Below the pieces are notes generated by a model that saw only the letters and a program-made list of their open reading frames with translations, did not search any database and was not told the origin of the DNA. Of a stretch of 27,311 nt of DNA, positions 8,103 through 16,509 are shown piece after piece. Source of the DNA: Prevotellaceae bacterium UBA5903 (lineage in GTDB: Bacteria > Bacteroidota > Bacteroidia > Bacteroidales > Bacteroidaceae); contig DJEH01000112.1 of the NCBI GenBank assembly GCA_002431845.1, positions 1 to 27,311 on the forward strand, in the 5' to 3' direction. The stretch's first letter is position 1. Every line of letters begins with the position of its first letter. A program made the position numbers and the translations under genes.

Positions 8103-8124
8103 ATTTCAAAATCATTTCAAAATC
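8103..8124. repeat. 11-bp perfect tandem duplication at the stop codon
   Basis: ATTTCAAAATC occurs twice in tandem (8103-8113 and 8114-8124) across the stop of the secreted protein. Removing one copy would leave the same protein sequence with TAA in place of TGA, so this looks like a recent neutral slippage event. Confidence 0.8.
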
Positions 8125-10001
8125 ACTTTGTTACCATTCACTACGTAAACTCCCTTGGTAGGATTTTTTACACGTCGTCCGCTAAGGTCGTAGTATGCGT
8201 TGGCCTTTTCTTTGCTTGCATCTTCAATGGTGTTGATGCCAGAGATGGTTCCGTTGTTAAAGCTAAGAATAAATGCTTGCGAAGCAGTTGCGCTGCCATC
8301 AACAGCAATATATGCCTTGCCAAGTGGTAGATTTGTTCCCGTCCATTTGTAGAAACCTATTTGGCTGTATTTGCCAGTAAATCCATAGTATGTCTTGCCT
8401 GTTTCAGTAGTAGTTTCTGTAAGCGTTCCGCTCAACTTATTGTCAGTAATGGCAGTAGGCGCTGTTGCATTGAGTGCAGGCACAAGGGTTTGTGTGCCGC
8501 TAACGCTCTCGCTTGTAAGGACAACAGCTGTGCTCTTAGGTACAACGTTGCCATCAATCTTGGTCAGAACAATTTGGTTATTGTCTTCAGAGAGAGCTTT
8601 GCCATAATAGGCTTCAACATTATTGGGCAGAGTGTAAGAGTAGGGCAAGTAAACCGAAGCATAATTTCTACTATCTTTGGCTTGAAGATTTACCTTGTTA
8701 TAGGTAAAGTCTGTTACCTTTTCAATGTAAAAGAGGTTTGAATATGTTGTGCTATAAGCTTCGCTATTGCCCCAACCATCGAAACCTTTCGACGAGTAGA
8801 GAATGACAATTGTACCAACTCCTGCATTGCTTGCACGCTTGTTGAACAATAGGTAATAGGTGTTGAAGATGTTTGCTCCTGCTTTTAATGTACAAGCTGA
8901 ATAGTCGGCAGCATAAGTTTCGTTAAGTCCTGAGGTTGTGTTACTGCCTGATGTTTTACCGGCATAACCAAGGTATGTGCCAGTTGCAACACTCACAAAG
9001 ACATATTTGTCATTGTCAAGCTTTTTGGTAACAAAGTATGCTTTATTGCCAACATTGCTATTGGTGCTATTTACCATTAATCCTGTAGAATCCATGTAGA
9101 TTGGTAGTTCAGTGCCATCGTATTGAACGTTGGTAAACTTCACAATGTCGCCGTCTTGCAAGTAAGTGCTGAGAGTTGGTGCAGTGTATGTAATGTTTAT
9201 AGTTCTGTTTGAGCTATCTACACTTATATCTCCCGTCAATCCGTATGCTGTTGGCACACTGAAAAAGCTACTTGTCACATTTGTGCCTTTGGCGAAAAAG
9301 AATTTTCCGCCGTTATAAACAGAGGTTAAACCAAGCTGAGCAGTAGAGTTGCATGTTACTTGAATTTGGTCTGAAGGATAACTTGTATTAATATTTTTGT
9401 TAATATTTACGGTGTAAATGTCGTAAGTGTCTTCAAGATTATCTACTTTAGATAATTGATATCTAACATTGCTAGCGCTTCCGTATCCACCAACAAGGGG
9501 AGATTCGCTGCAACCGCTTGCTTTGTAATACTCAAGGTAAGTACTGCCTGCCTTAATGCTAAAATCAGTGTCAGACCCTTTCACTATTGTGATGTCTGAG
9601 GCACTTGTTGAGGCAATAACCTGGCTGCCAATATAGTGGCCATTGATAGTCTGCACGTTATAATTGTCGGTAGTACTAGTAGGCGTTATATAAAAGTAGG
9701 TTGTTGCTTTAGCTTTGTCAGTAGGCTCTGCTGCAAATTTTAGCAAGTAGCATCCTTTACCACCACCGCTTGTCACCTTAAACTCATTGTTGGTGACTTG
9801 CACATAGTTCTTGCCAGCTGTTACAAGGGCTGTACCGTCTGGTTCTGTGCTCGTTTTTAACTTGATTTGATACCACCCAGCAGTAGAAATGTCTGAAATA
9901 GGAGTAAAGCTACTGCTCTGTTCAGTGTCTTGGGCATAATTTGGCATGACAACCATTGTTGCCATCAACACTGCGCTTGAAAAAGTAAAAATGCTCTTCA
10001 T
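8112..10001 (-). CDS. large secreted or surface protein with YDLSGRRV-type C-terminal tail
   Basis: This 629-residue protein has a signal peptide (about residues 1-23, MKSIFTFSSAVLMATMVV, cleavage after NYA). The mature part is rich in Ser, Thr, Asn, Tyr and Gly and seems to hold successive beta-rich units. Lines such as GWYQIKLKTS, GHYIGSQVIAS and GTYLGYAGKTSG resemble beta-trefoil or lectin-like repeats. The last about 30 residues (YYDLSGRRVKNPTKGVYVVN, then GNKVILK) match the short tail common on exported Prevotella proteins and similar to type IX secretion sorting tails. No catalytic motif was recognised; an adhesin or glycan-binding role is a guess. A 60-residue peptide gene follows. The promoter region contains a ten-G tract. 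Confidence 0.8.
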   Translation of the reverse strand: MKSIFTFSSAVLMATMVVMPNYAQDTEQSSSFTPISDISTAGWYQIKLKTSTEPDGTALVTAGKNYVQVTNNEFKVTSGGGKGCYLLKFAAEPTDKAKATTYFYITPTSTTDNYNVQTINGHYIGSQVIASTSASDITIVKGSDTDFSIKAGSTYLEYYKASGCSESPLVGGYGSASNVRYQLSKVDNLEDTYDIYTVNINKNINTSYPSDQIQVTCNSTAQLGLTSVYNGGKFFFAKGTNVTSSFFSVPTAYGLTGDISVDSSNRTINITYTAPTLSTYLQDGDIVKFTNVQYDGTELPIYMDSTGLMVNSTNSNVGNKAYFVTKKLDNDKYVFVSVATGTYLGYAGKTSGSNTTSGLNETYAADYSACTLKAGANIFNTYYLLFNKRASNAGVGTIVILYSSKGFDGWGNSEAYSTTYSNLFYIEKVTDFTYNKVNLQAKDSRNYASVYLPYSYTLPNNVEAYYGKALSEDNNQIVLTKIDGNVVPKSTAVVLTSESVSGTQTLVPALNATAPTAITDNKLSGTLTETTTETGKTYYGFTGKYSQIGFYKWTGTNLPLGKAYIAVDGSATASQAFILSFNNGTISGINTIEDASKEKANAYYDLSGRRVKNPTKGVYVVNGNKVILK

Positions 10002-10216
10002 ATAGCTATAATTAATTATAAATTATTCTACTATTAGAGTTATAAATTCTGCGCGAATAGAACATTTCCCCCCACACTATCTAAAGGTCTGCGATGGAAT
10101 ACTTATGACCTTTAGTTTTTTCATATCATCAAATCTAATCAGTTCGTATCTGCAGATATTTCTAAATGAAATATATATTGTTTTTAATTACAATTGTAAC
10201 ACAATATAATGCGTTA

Positions 10217-10252
10217 CAAAAATAGTTAGATAATTTTTAAATCCCCCCCCCC
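10217..10252 (-). promoter_or_regulatory. promoter with ten-G tract for the secreted-protein operon
   Basis: On the minus strand TATTTTTG (10224-10217) matches the -7 consensus. Eighteen base pairs upstream is a run of ten G (10252-10243), lying exactly where the -33 element should be. Changes in tract length would change promoter geometry. The leader to the ATG at 10001 would be about 210 nt. The rest of 10002-10216 holds nothing else I can name. Confidence 0.5.
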
Positions 10253-10324
10253 GATAGTTAAATGATGTAAATAAATAAGAAAAAGTGAAGGATTATGCCG
10301 AAACGCAATGATATGATGGTACAA

Positions 10325-10373
10325 AACATCCCAAATGCAATATTAAAGTACAAAATACTGCATTTGGGATGTT
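10325..10373 (-). terminator. 15-bp hairpin downstream of rsmD
   Basis: AACATCCCAAATGCA (10325-10339) pairs perfectly with TGCATTTGGGATGTT (10359-10373). On the minus strand the stem is followed by TTGTACC, so the T tract is weak. It lies 34 bp after the rsmD stop and probably ends that operon. Confidence 0.6.
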
Positions 10374-10407
10374 GTAAAAAAGAATAGATTGTGCGTTATA
10401 CTTAGGG

Positions 10408-10944
10408 CTATGCCTTTCTGAATATGCTAAAGTTTACACTTCCATATGCTCTATGTTCTACAAAGTCAGCCCGATTGCTGAAATCGTAGTTTTTGCCATG
10501 TTCAAGCACAAAAAGAGCCTCGGACTTGAGCAAGGTTGAGTTCATCACGCGGTCAGGAAGTTCGCCAAGTTCGGGCAGGGCATAGGGTGGGTCGGCAAAT
10601 ACAAGGTCGAACGACTCGCGGCATCTATCAATGAATTTTAGTGCATCACCACAAAGCGGTGTCCAAGCATCGTCGTCAAGTGTGCGTTGGCACTGAGAGA
10701 TGAATGCAAAGTGACGACGGTCTTTCTCAATGGTAACAACACGCGGACAACCTCTTGACAATAGTTCGAGCGATATGCTACCAGTGCCACCAAAAAGATC
10801 GAGGGCAGTGGCATCTTCAAAGTCGATGTATGCACGCAGCACGTTAAATAGGTTCTCTTTAGCAAAGTCTGTAGTGGGGCGTGCCTTGAAGGTACGTGGC
10901 ACTTCAAAGTGGCGCCCTTTATATTTTCCTGTAATTACTCTCAT
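10408..10944 (-). CDS. rsmD: 16S rRNA (guanine(966)-N2)-methyltransferase RsmD
   Basis: This 178-residue protein has the full RsmD layout. It opens MRVITGKYKGRHFEVP, followed by RPTTDFAKENLFNVL (about residues 22-36). The S-adenosylmethionine loop DLFGGTGSISLE is at 49-60 and an acidic residue at E73 follows the next strand. The catalytic motif DPPY is at 118-121. The enzyme methylates G966 (E. coli numbering) of 16S rRNA in the small subunit. It is last in a minus-strand cluster, 74 bp after the DUF3822 gene, an order I know from other Bacteroidales. It ends in TAG. Confidence 0.95.
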   Translation of the reverse strand: MRVITGKYKGRHFEVPRTFKARPTTDFAKENLFNVLRAYIDFEDATALDLFGGTGSISLELLSRGCPRVVTIEKDRRHFAFISQCQRTLDDDAWTPLCGDALKFIDRCRESFDLVFADPPYALPELGELPDRVMNSTLLKSEALFVLEHGKNYDFSNRADFVEHRAYGSVNFSIFRKA

Positions 10945-11018
10945 GTGTTGTAGCTACTTAGGTATGTGTTATTATCAAACTTGTTGGGGGATAGGCGCAC
11001 GACCAGATGGAGTGTGCT

Positions 11019-11915
11019 TTACCGCTGGTTGAGCAGTGCACACATAAGATCGTAGGGCACTCCCTCTGTGCAACTTACAATGTTGCGGTTGAACTCTGCA
11101 GCAGGATTGATGGGATATACGCGTGGGGCATATTTTTGCAACTCATTGATAACGGGGTCGCGCAACGAAGGTATGCCTGCAATGAAAATGGGGGTTTTGT
11201 TGAGGTCGAGCGAAAGGTTGTGGGCTATGTTCAGCACGTAGTAGTCTACATCTGTAAGCGTGTGTACGGTGTAGGTATTCTGCATGATGAGGCGGCTATC
11301 TTCGAGCACTATAATGTTGATAACTCCATCGTGCGTATAAACAAATATACGCTTATCGTTGCTCAAAGCCAAGCCTTTTTTGGCAAAATGTTGCACTACA
11401 GAGGTGAGTGCAGCGGTGTAACGTACTTCGCCAAAACTCTCTTCGATGGCTTGGCATGTAGTCTCAAAGAGCGAAAACAAAAATACGAGGTTCGAGGCGG
11501 GTACGGTGTCGTAGAACACTCGGCTCTGATGTTTCGGTGTAAAACAAAAGTTGTGGTAAACCTCTGCATCTTCTTCTTGGAACTCGGCTAAGGGTACTGG
11601 GGTTACAGGGCTATTTACGAGTATTTCAACTTGATTGATGGGTTGCTTTAGAAGTTCAACTTGCTGCATGGCTGTGCGTAAGTTGATTGTAAGAGATACC
11701 TGCGGCTTCACGTGAAAGGGGTAGAAGTCGAATGTAGTAGGATTGTTTGCTTCGTAATGAGCAAAGCAGATGTCGGTGTCGGAAATGCGAATGTAGAGGT
11801 TCAAGTGGCGTGAAAACTTATTTATTTTCTTGATATAATAGTATAAAGTGAGATGAGAACAATGCGGAACATTAACGAAGATGGCGCTTGAAAATGCGCA
11901 TGTTGATAAGTGCAA
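11019..11915 (-). CDS. DUF3822 family protein
   Basis: The longest reading is 298 residues. The body, from NLYIRISDTDICFAHYEANN through LRTAMQQVELLKQPINQVEI to the final SCTEGVPYDLMCALL, has the look of DUF3822, a Bacteroidetes family with a split actin-like (ASKHA) feel and unknown function. The first about 37 residues from the ATG at 11915 do not look family-like, and they overlap the end of the VanZ-like gene by 44 bp. A TTG at 11804 is a possible alternative start; there is no other in-frame ATG before the conserved body. Location directly upstream of rsmD is the conserved arrangement in this order. Confidence 0.75.
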   Translation of the reverse strand: MHLSTCAFSSAIFVNVPHCSHLTLYYYIKKINKFSRHLNLYIRISDTDICFAHYEANNPTTFDFYPFHVKPQVSLTINLRTAMQQVELLKQPINQVEILVNSPVTPVPLAEFQEEDAEVYHNFCFTPKHQSRVFYDTVPASNLVFLFSLFETTCQAIEESFGEVRYTAALTSVVQHFAKKGLALSNDKRIFVYTHDGVINIIVLEDSRLIMQNTYTVHTLTDVDYYVLNIAHNLSLDLNKTPIFIAGIPSLRDPVINELQKYAPRVYPINPAAEFNRNIVSCTEGVPYDLMCALLNQR

Positions 11916-12252
11916 GCAACACTCCTGTGCTATTGGCTAATACATCCATCCAATCACCTGAGCGATAGCTGGTAAAATACTCTTGCGCCAACTCTATCAA
12001 TCCACTCATAATGATGGGCGAAACTATTGCAACGAGAAACTGCTTAAGTTTGCTCCATTTAGTATGACTAAGATTGTATTCAAGCCAAAAGACGCTACAT
12101 GTGCCGCAATACATGGTGGCATGTACCACTTTATCAAAGTTGGGAATACTTCCAAGCAAGCTAACGTGTGGGGGACGGAATAGGCATAAATACCATATCA
12201 ATGCCACACAAACAGTGGTAAATGGAAATAATTTAAGAACATTCCTATTCAT
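11872..12252 (-). CDS. VanZ-like small membrane protein
   Basis: I choose the ATG at 12252 (MNRNVLKLFPFTTVC), giving 126 residues. It lies 4 bp after the stop of the DUF4250 gene, and the longer upstream frame would overlap that gene in another frame. The protein has about four membrane segments and the family-type motifs FDKVVHATMYCGTCSVFWLE and GLIELAQEYFTSYRSGDWMDVLANSTG, where the E and the R-x-x-D-x-x-D pattern are typical of VanZ-like proteins. VanZ itself gives low-level teicoplanin resistance; the role of these chromosomal homologues is not established. Confidence 0.85.
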   Translation of the reverse strand: MNRNVLKLFPFTTVCVALIWYLCLFRPPHVSLLGSIPNFDKVVHATMYCGTCSVFWLEYNLSHTKWSKLKQFLVAIVSPIIMSGLIELAQEYFTSYRSGDWMDVLANSTGVLLALINMRIFKRHLR

Positions 12253-12256
12253 GCTT

Positions 12257-12433
12257 TTACCAAAATTTATTTTGCTGCTTGTTGTATTCAAAACCTGCTT
12301 GTGCAAGTTCGGTTTCAAGTTTGTTGCGGTCAATGTGCATGTCCTCACAAAGGGCATCAAGTGAGGGGTATTCGTCGCGTAGCTTAGTATTTATGACACT
12401 GAAAAGCATCATTGGGTCTTGTGGAAGTGACAT
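12257..12433 (-). CDS. DUF4250 small protein
   Basis: A 58-residue frame runs from the ATG at 12433 to TAA at 12257-12259. It opens MSLPQDPMMLFSVINTKLRD and continues EYPSLDALCEDMHIDRNKLE, ending FEYNKQQNKFW. The PxDPMMLxSxxNTKLRD opening and the following helix-turn-helix-like segment match DUF4250, a widespread short family of unknown function. The gene is 4 bp upstream of the VanZ-like gene and about 40 bp from a consensus promoter, so it is the first gene of the operon DUF4250, VanZ-like, DUF3822, rsmD. Confidence 0.85.
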   Translation of the reverse strand: MSLPQDPMMLFSVINTKLRDEYPSLDALCEDMHIDRNKLETELAQAGFEYNKQQNKFW

Positions 12434-12479
12434 ATAGTGAGAATGTATGATATTGTTTTAATTATTGTTGAAATCGCTG

Positions 12480-12510
12480 CAAAATTACGGCTTTATTTTA
12501 GTTGTGGCAA
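12480..12510 (-). promoter_or_regulatory. promoter of the DUF4250-to-rsmD operon
   Basis: On the minus strand TAATTTTG (12487-12480) matches the -7 consensus, with TTG (12510-12508) 20 bp upstream. The ATG at 12433 is about 47 bp downstream. Confidence 0.55.
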
Positions 12511-12577
12511 GTTTTATATAAACTGTTCGCATCTGCTTAAATAAACATAAGGAACACACAAACTTGATGCTATGCTT

Positions 12578-14026
12578 TTATAGTGTTTTTGAGGGCCAAT
12601 TAACAAGATAAACGCGGTCGGTGGTGCGCGTAAATGCGGTGTAGAGCCAACGTAAATAGGCTACTCCTAATGCTTCTTCGGGCACGAAACCTTGGTCTAT
12701 ATATACTCTTTGCCATTGTCCACCTTGGGCTTTATGGCAAGTTACGGCATAGGCATATTTTATTTGCAAAGCGTTGTAGTAGGGGTCTTGCCGTAAAGCT
12801 TTCATGCGATCTTTCTTTAGTGGAATGTGCTGATAGTCGGCAAGAACTTGCTCGTAAAGAGAGTTGCTTTCGGTTGATGTAAGTGATGGTGACTCAGATG
12901 TAAGTGTGCTAAGCAAAACGCGGCAGTCAATTTCAAAGTCGGCATAATCGGGAAAACATAAGGTGGCATCGGCAAACATAAAGCCATATTGCTCGTGCAC
13001 ATTTCGTATGCGCACCACCTCGGCAGTGTCGCCATTGGCTATGAAGTCAAAAGGCATGCGTTCGCCCTGTGGCAAGGCTTTGGCACACTGTTCTGCCCAG
13101 AAATAATTATTCTTAACAGCCATGATAATATCGCCACGTACCAGTTGTTCTTCGCGGTCGAATATTTGCGCACGTATGCCGTTGTTATATATATTGGCGC
13201 GTTTGTTTGACCGTGTAACAACGATTACACCATTCACACCAAATTCTTGATAATCTGTAACAAGGCTTTCTATGAGTTCGTTGCCTGGCAAACTTCTTAC
13301 TTCTCCATTGGGGTGAGTGTGGATGGGAGGTATGCCGCTAAAGGGTTGCTGCATGAGGGTACGGAGCATGGTGGCCTCTGATAGTACGTCGCTTTGCTTG
13401 CTTTGTCTCACCACTTCGGTAAGGTCGGCACTGCCAACTGTAAGTCCATATTGCTTAAGAAAATCATTGTTGAGAGCATAGCTTTCTTCTTCGCCAACGG
13501 GAGGTAATTGTGCCTTATCGCCAACGAAGAGTAACCTACATCCTTCGCCCGAATAAACGTAACGAATAAGGTCATCCATAAGTTCGCCAGTGCCAAAAAT
13601 GCTTTCGTTTATTCCGCCCGTTCCGTGGCTTATCATTGAAGCCTCGTCTACAATAAAAAGTGCATGGTGCAACTTGTTATATCCTAATGAAAAACGAGTG
13701 CTTTCGCCTTGAAACGTTTGCTGACGATAGATAGCGCGATGTATTGTATAGGCCGAACAACCTGCATGATGGGCAAATACTTTGGCAGCCCTTCCGGTGG
13801 GAGCAAGCAACACAACGTTGCGTTTAAGCATTGTCATCACTCTGACCAAAGCTCCTACTAAGGACGTCTTACCCGTACCAGCATACCCTCTCAAAATACA
13901 TGCAGCGTCACTTATAGGGGTGCTAATAAAGTGAGAAAGCAGTATGGCTGCTTTCTTTTGTGAGGGGGTGAATGGATATTTAAAGTTCTGAGCTATGAGG
14001 TTATATATTTCGTCGCTTATTGTCAT
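12578..14026 (-). CDS. RecD-like ATP-dependent DNA helicase (AAA family)
   Basis: This 482-residue superfamily 1 helicase has Walker A GYAGTGKT at residues 47-54, LLAPTGRAAKVF at about 72-83, Walker B VDEASM at about 125-130, LLFVGDKAQLPPVG as motif III, and a C-terminal UvrD_C_2 block AYAVTCHKAQGGQW ending YTAFTRTTDRVYLVNW (motifs V and VI). It is shorter than RecD2 and lacks its N-terminal extension. It unwinds DNA with ATP and is probably a repair enzyme; whether it acts alone or in a complex is unknown. It starts 41 bp after the sugar transporter stop, so it may be read through from that gene. It sits upstream of the DUF3822/rsmD cluster. Confidence 0.9.
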   Translation of the reverse strand: MTISDEIYNLIAQNFKYPFTPSQKKAAILLSHFISTPISDAACILRGYAGTGKTSLVGALVRVMTMLKRNVVLLAPTGRAAKVFAHHAGCSAYTIHRAIYRQQTFQGESTRFSLGYNKLHHALFIVDEASMISHGTGGINESIFGTGELMDDLIRYVYSGEGCRLLFVGDKAQLPPVGEEESYALNNDFLKQYGLTVGSADLTEVVRQSKQSDVLSEATMLRTLMQQPFSGIPPIHTHPNGEVRSLPGNELIESLVTDYQEFGVNGVIVVTRSNKRANIYNNGIRAQIFDREEQLVRGDIIMAVKNNYFWAEQCAKALPQGERMPFDFIANGDTAEVVRIRNVHEQYGFMFADATLCFPDYADFEIDCRVLLSTLTSESPSLTSTESNSLYEQVLADYQHIPLKKDRMKALRQDPYYNALQIKYAYAVTCHKAQGGQWQRVYIDQGFVPEEALGVAYLRWLYTAFTRTTDRVYLVNWPSKTL

Positions 14027-14067
14027 TTATCAATGTATAATGGAATGGACATATCTGTCAATGCCTA

Positions 14068-15288
14068 CTACCTATCTTGTTTAGCCTTTAACGTATATAT
14101 GGCATACAAAGTGATTACAACGAAACAGCATAAAGGAACAGAAAATGCTAAAGCCATACTAACGTTATCTGCTATAAGCCCCATCAAAATAGGTGCTATA
14201 GCACCGCCAACAATACTCATTATCAAGAACGAAGATGCCATCTTGGTGTTTGTACCAGCATTGCTAAGTGCTAATGCAAAGATTGTCGGGAACATGATAC
14301 TTTCGCATAGATAGCATAAAAAGAATGCTGCAACTCCTAAGTTAGCTGCTCCTGTGAGTAGAACAATCATTGAAAGTGTTGCTCCGATAGCACATGATAG
14401 TAGCACCTTTTCGGCACGTATGCGCAGCATGATAGCACTGCCTGCCATGCGTCCGATCATAAACAATCCCATACCGCCAAATCCTAACAATAGCGCAGCT
14501 GTTGATTTGTTGATAGAAGATATTTCTGTTACGTAATTTATGAAGAAACTATTGATACCTGTTTGAGCAGCTACATACAGAAACAATGCAATCAAGCCGA
14601 AGGTGTAGCTTTTAGTCCATAATTGTGTTTTGCTTTTGCAACAAGCAATTTCTTTTTCGTTATCTATAACTTCGGGTAACTTGATACGCGAAAATATAAT
14701 AGCAACTAACAGCACTACAATGCCAATGATAGCGTATGGTGTGGAAATACTGCTTGTGTTACTGTCTTTTGAAAACACAAACATGCCACCAATAAGAGGG
14801 CCAACCATCCAGCCTAAGCCATTAAAAGATTGCGATAGGTTGATACGTCGTGCTGCTCCTTCTTTGCTGCCTAATACCGTGACATAAGGATTGGCTGATG
14901 TTTCAAGACATGCTAATCCACACCCAATGACAAACAACGAAAATAAGAAGAAGGGAAACGACAAAATATACCCACCAGGAATAAAAAGCAGTGCACCAAT
15001 GCCATAAAGTAGTAACCCTATCAATACTCCCCAACGATAGCCAAAGCGTTTTATTATTTCTCCTGCAGGTATAGCCATTAAGAAGTAAGCTCCATATACA
15101 ACTGCTTGCACCAAGGCTGACTCTGTCTTACTAATATGAAGCGAATCTTGAAAGTGCTTGTTAAGTATGTCTAATATGCTATGTGCAAACCCCCATAGGA
15201 AAAAGAGTGTAGTTACTAACGCATAGGGCCAAAAGTAGCGGTTATTATGAGTAGCTTTAATATGTTTTGTTTGATTGTTATTAACCAT
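14068..15288 (-). CDS. FucP-type sugar MFS transporter
   Basis: This 406-residue protein has about twelve membrane segments. It carries the FucP/GluP family opening FFLWGFAHSILDILNKHFQ (about residues 34-52) and the loop AGEIIKRFGYRWGVLIG in the first half, with ETSANPYVTVLG in the middle, all typical of L-fucose or glucose/galactose proton symporters of the Major Facilitator Superfamily. The exact sugar cannot be told. No catabolic genes are next to it, which is unusual for a fucose system and argues for a general hexose permease. No consensus promoter was found in the 54 bp in front of it, so it may be read from the Rpn gene. It ends in TAG. Confidence 0.9.
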   Translation of the reverse strand: MVNNNQTKHIKATHNNRYFWPYALVTTLFFLWGFAHSILDILNKHFQDSLHISKTESALVQAVVYGAYFLMAIPAGEIIKRFGYRWGVLIGLLLYGIGALLFIPGGYILSFPFFLFSLFVIGCGLACLETSANPYVTVLGSKEGAARRINLSQSFNGLGWMVGPLIGGMFVFSKDSNTSSISTPYAIIGIVVLLVAIIFSRIKLPEVIDNEKEIACCKSKTQLWTKSYTFGLIALFLYVAAQTGINSFFINYVTEISSINKSTAALLLGFGGMGLFMIGRMAGSAIMLRIRAEKVLLSCAIGATLSMIVLLTGAANLGVAAFFLCYLCESIMFPTIFALALSNAGTNTKMASSFLIMSIVGGAIAPILMGLIADNVSMALAFSVPLCCFVVITLYAIYTLKAKQDR

Positions 15289-15342
15289 TTAAAATTATAG
15301 AATAGTAGGTAGATTAATAAGTGGTAAAATGAAGATTGTTCT

Positions 15343-16368
15343 TTATGATAGAAGTTTTGCAATCTCGTTAGTGGATAGCCCTGAAAGTTCTGCTATCTGT
15401 TCAACAGGCATATGCATGTCTAACATCTTTTTGGCTATATCAATAGCAGCTTTCTTTTTTCCTTCTTCTATACCTTTTTGCAATCCTTCTTTAATTCCTT
15501 CTTTAATACCTTCTTTAATACCTTCTTGCCTTCCTTCTTTAATACCTTCTTGCCTTCCTTCTTTGATTCCTTTTTCGTATCCTTCGGCATGTCCTTCTGC
15601 AAGTCCTTCTTCTCTGCTTGTTCCGATAACGCTTCTTTGAAATCGTAGTGCTTCCATGTGGCGCTCGTAAGAACGGCGTTCTTCTATTGAAAGAGAGTCT
15701 ATCCTAAGTCTTTCTCTCGCTTCTTTAAGGCCTGGTGCAGATACATCTTTCTCTATATTACCAGTCTTTAAAAATTTCATCCATTCGTCAATAGGAGTCT
15801 TTGAGATGCTATCAAAATCGTTTATGCGAAGTACATAGCATTCGGGAAATAAATCTCCAGCTTCTCTTTGGATAAGTTTGTCGTATTCATTTTTTTCTAT
15901 GCCAAAGAACTTTTTGCTTTGAGTTACAGAAAGTTTAAGAATATCGTTGGTATTGTGCAAACCTCTGAATTCAGTTTTTCCATGATATACATAGTCTCCA
16001 CCTTGTCCAAGTTCAAAGTAAACAATATTTATTGAGTATACTTTTCGAACTTTATCGTAATCATCTCCTAAGTTAATATAATCTGTTATAACCTTAGAAA
16101 CGCCATAAAGCATGCGATGAAAGTAGGTTAGTTCGTGACAATTTTGTATTTCAATGATAGTAAGTTCTCCCTTGTCGTTTTCGGCAAGCATGTCTACACG
16201 ATTGAATTTATCGTCCATATCGTCTTGATTACTTTCGCTTTCAAGAAATCTAACGATAGTGTATTTTCTTCCAAGTAAAGACGTAACCAATCCTTCAAGA
16301 ACAGCGTGATTTGCTTTATCGCGCAGCAAGCGTTTCATTGCCCAGTCAAATCTTATATAGTGCTCCAT
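15343..16368 (-). CDS. Rpn-family PD-(D/E)XK nuclease / transposase-like protein
   Basis: This 341-residue protein belongs to the Rpn / PD-(D/E)XK nuclease family transposase group (PF12784 type). It opens EHYIRFDWAMKRLLRDKANH. The nuclease core shows FNRVDMLAENDKGELTIIEIQ, giving D59, E73 and Q75 as likely catalytic residues, followed by YFHRMLYGVSKVITDYINLG. The C-terminal part holds 13 tandem tetrapeptides of xEGx type (residues about 253-304) and ends in a helix-turn-helix-like block QIAELSGLSTNEIAKLL. Rpn proteins promote RecA-independent recombination and some act in phage defence with length-variable repeats. No terminal inverted repeats were seen, so it is not a recognisable insertion sequence. 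Confidence 0.9.
   Translation of the reverse strand: MEHYIRFDWAMKRLLRDKANHAVLEGLVTSLLGRKYTIVRFLESESNQDDMDDKFNRVDMLAENDKGELTIIEIQNCHELTYFHRMLYGVSKVITDYINLGDDYDKVRKVYSINIVYFELGQGGDYVYHGKTEFRGLHNTNDILKLSVTQSKKFFGIEKNEYDKLIQREAGDLFPECYVLRINDFDSISKTPIDEWMKFLKTGNIEKDVSAPGLKEARERLRIDSLSIEERRSYERHMEALRFQRSVIGTSREEGLAEGHAEGYEKGIKEGRQEGIKEGRQEGIKEGIKEGIKEGLQKGIEEGKKKAAIDIAKKMLDMHMPVEQIAELSGLSTNEIAKLLS
15457..15612 (-). repeat. coding tandem repeat, 13 x 12 bp, in the Rpn gene
   Basis: Thirteen 12-bp units encode EEGL, AEGH, AEGY, EKGI, KEGR, QEGI, KEGR, QEGI, KEGI, KEGI, KEGI-like, QKGI and EEGK tetrapeptides. The central copies are nearly identical at DNA level (CCTTCTTTAATA type on the plus strand), including a repeated 24-bp pair. 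Unit length is a multiple of three, so copy-number change would alter length but not frame. Confidence 0.85.
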
Positions 16369-16390
16369 GTGGTGTCTCTTAAAGATATTT

Positions 16391-16424
16391 AGCAGACACT
16401 TGTCTCTGATGACAAGTGTCTACT
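16391..16424 (-). other. hairpin in the leader of the Rpn gene
   Basis: AGACACTTGTC (16394-16404) pairs perfectly with GACAAGTGTCT (16411-16421) around a 6-nt loop, and extends by two pairs after one mismatch. It lies between the predicted start of transcription (near 16447) and the ATG at 16368. There is no T tract, so it is unlikely to be a terminator for the efflux operon. Confidence 0.6.
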
Positions 16425-16453
16425 GATTATGTTGATATTCAATATATTCTTTG

Positions 16454-16485
16454 CAAATGTAAACAAAGGTTTTTGAACAAACAAA
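16454..16485 (-). promoter_or_regulatory. promoter of the Rpn gene
   Basis: On the minus strand TTTG (16485-16482), a 20-bp spacer and TACATTTG (16461-16454) match the Bacteroidetes consensus at both elements. Confidence 0.65.
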
Positions 16486-16509
16486 TTTTAATAGCTGATA
16501 ATACGTATA

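Noticed and set aside
15343..16368. Insertion sequence around the Rpn-family gene
   Set aside because: No terminal inverted repeats or target-site duplication were seen, and the gene has its own promoter and leader.
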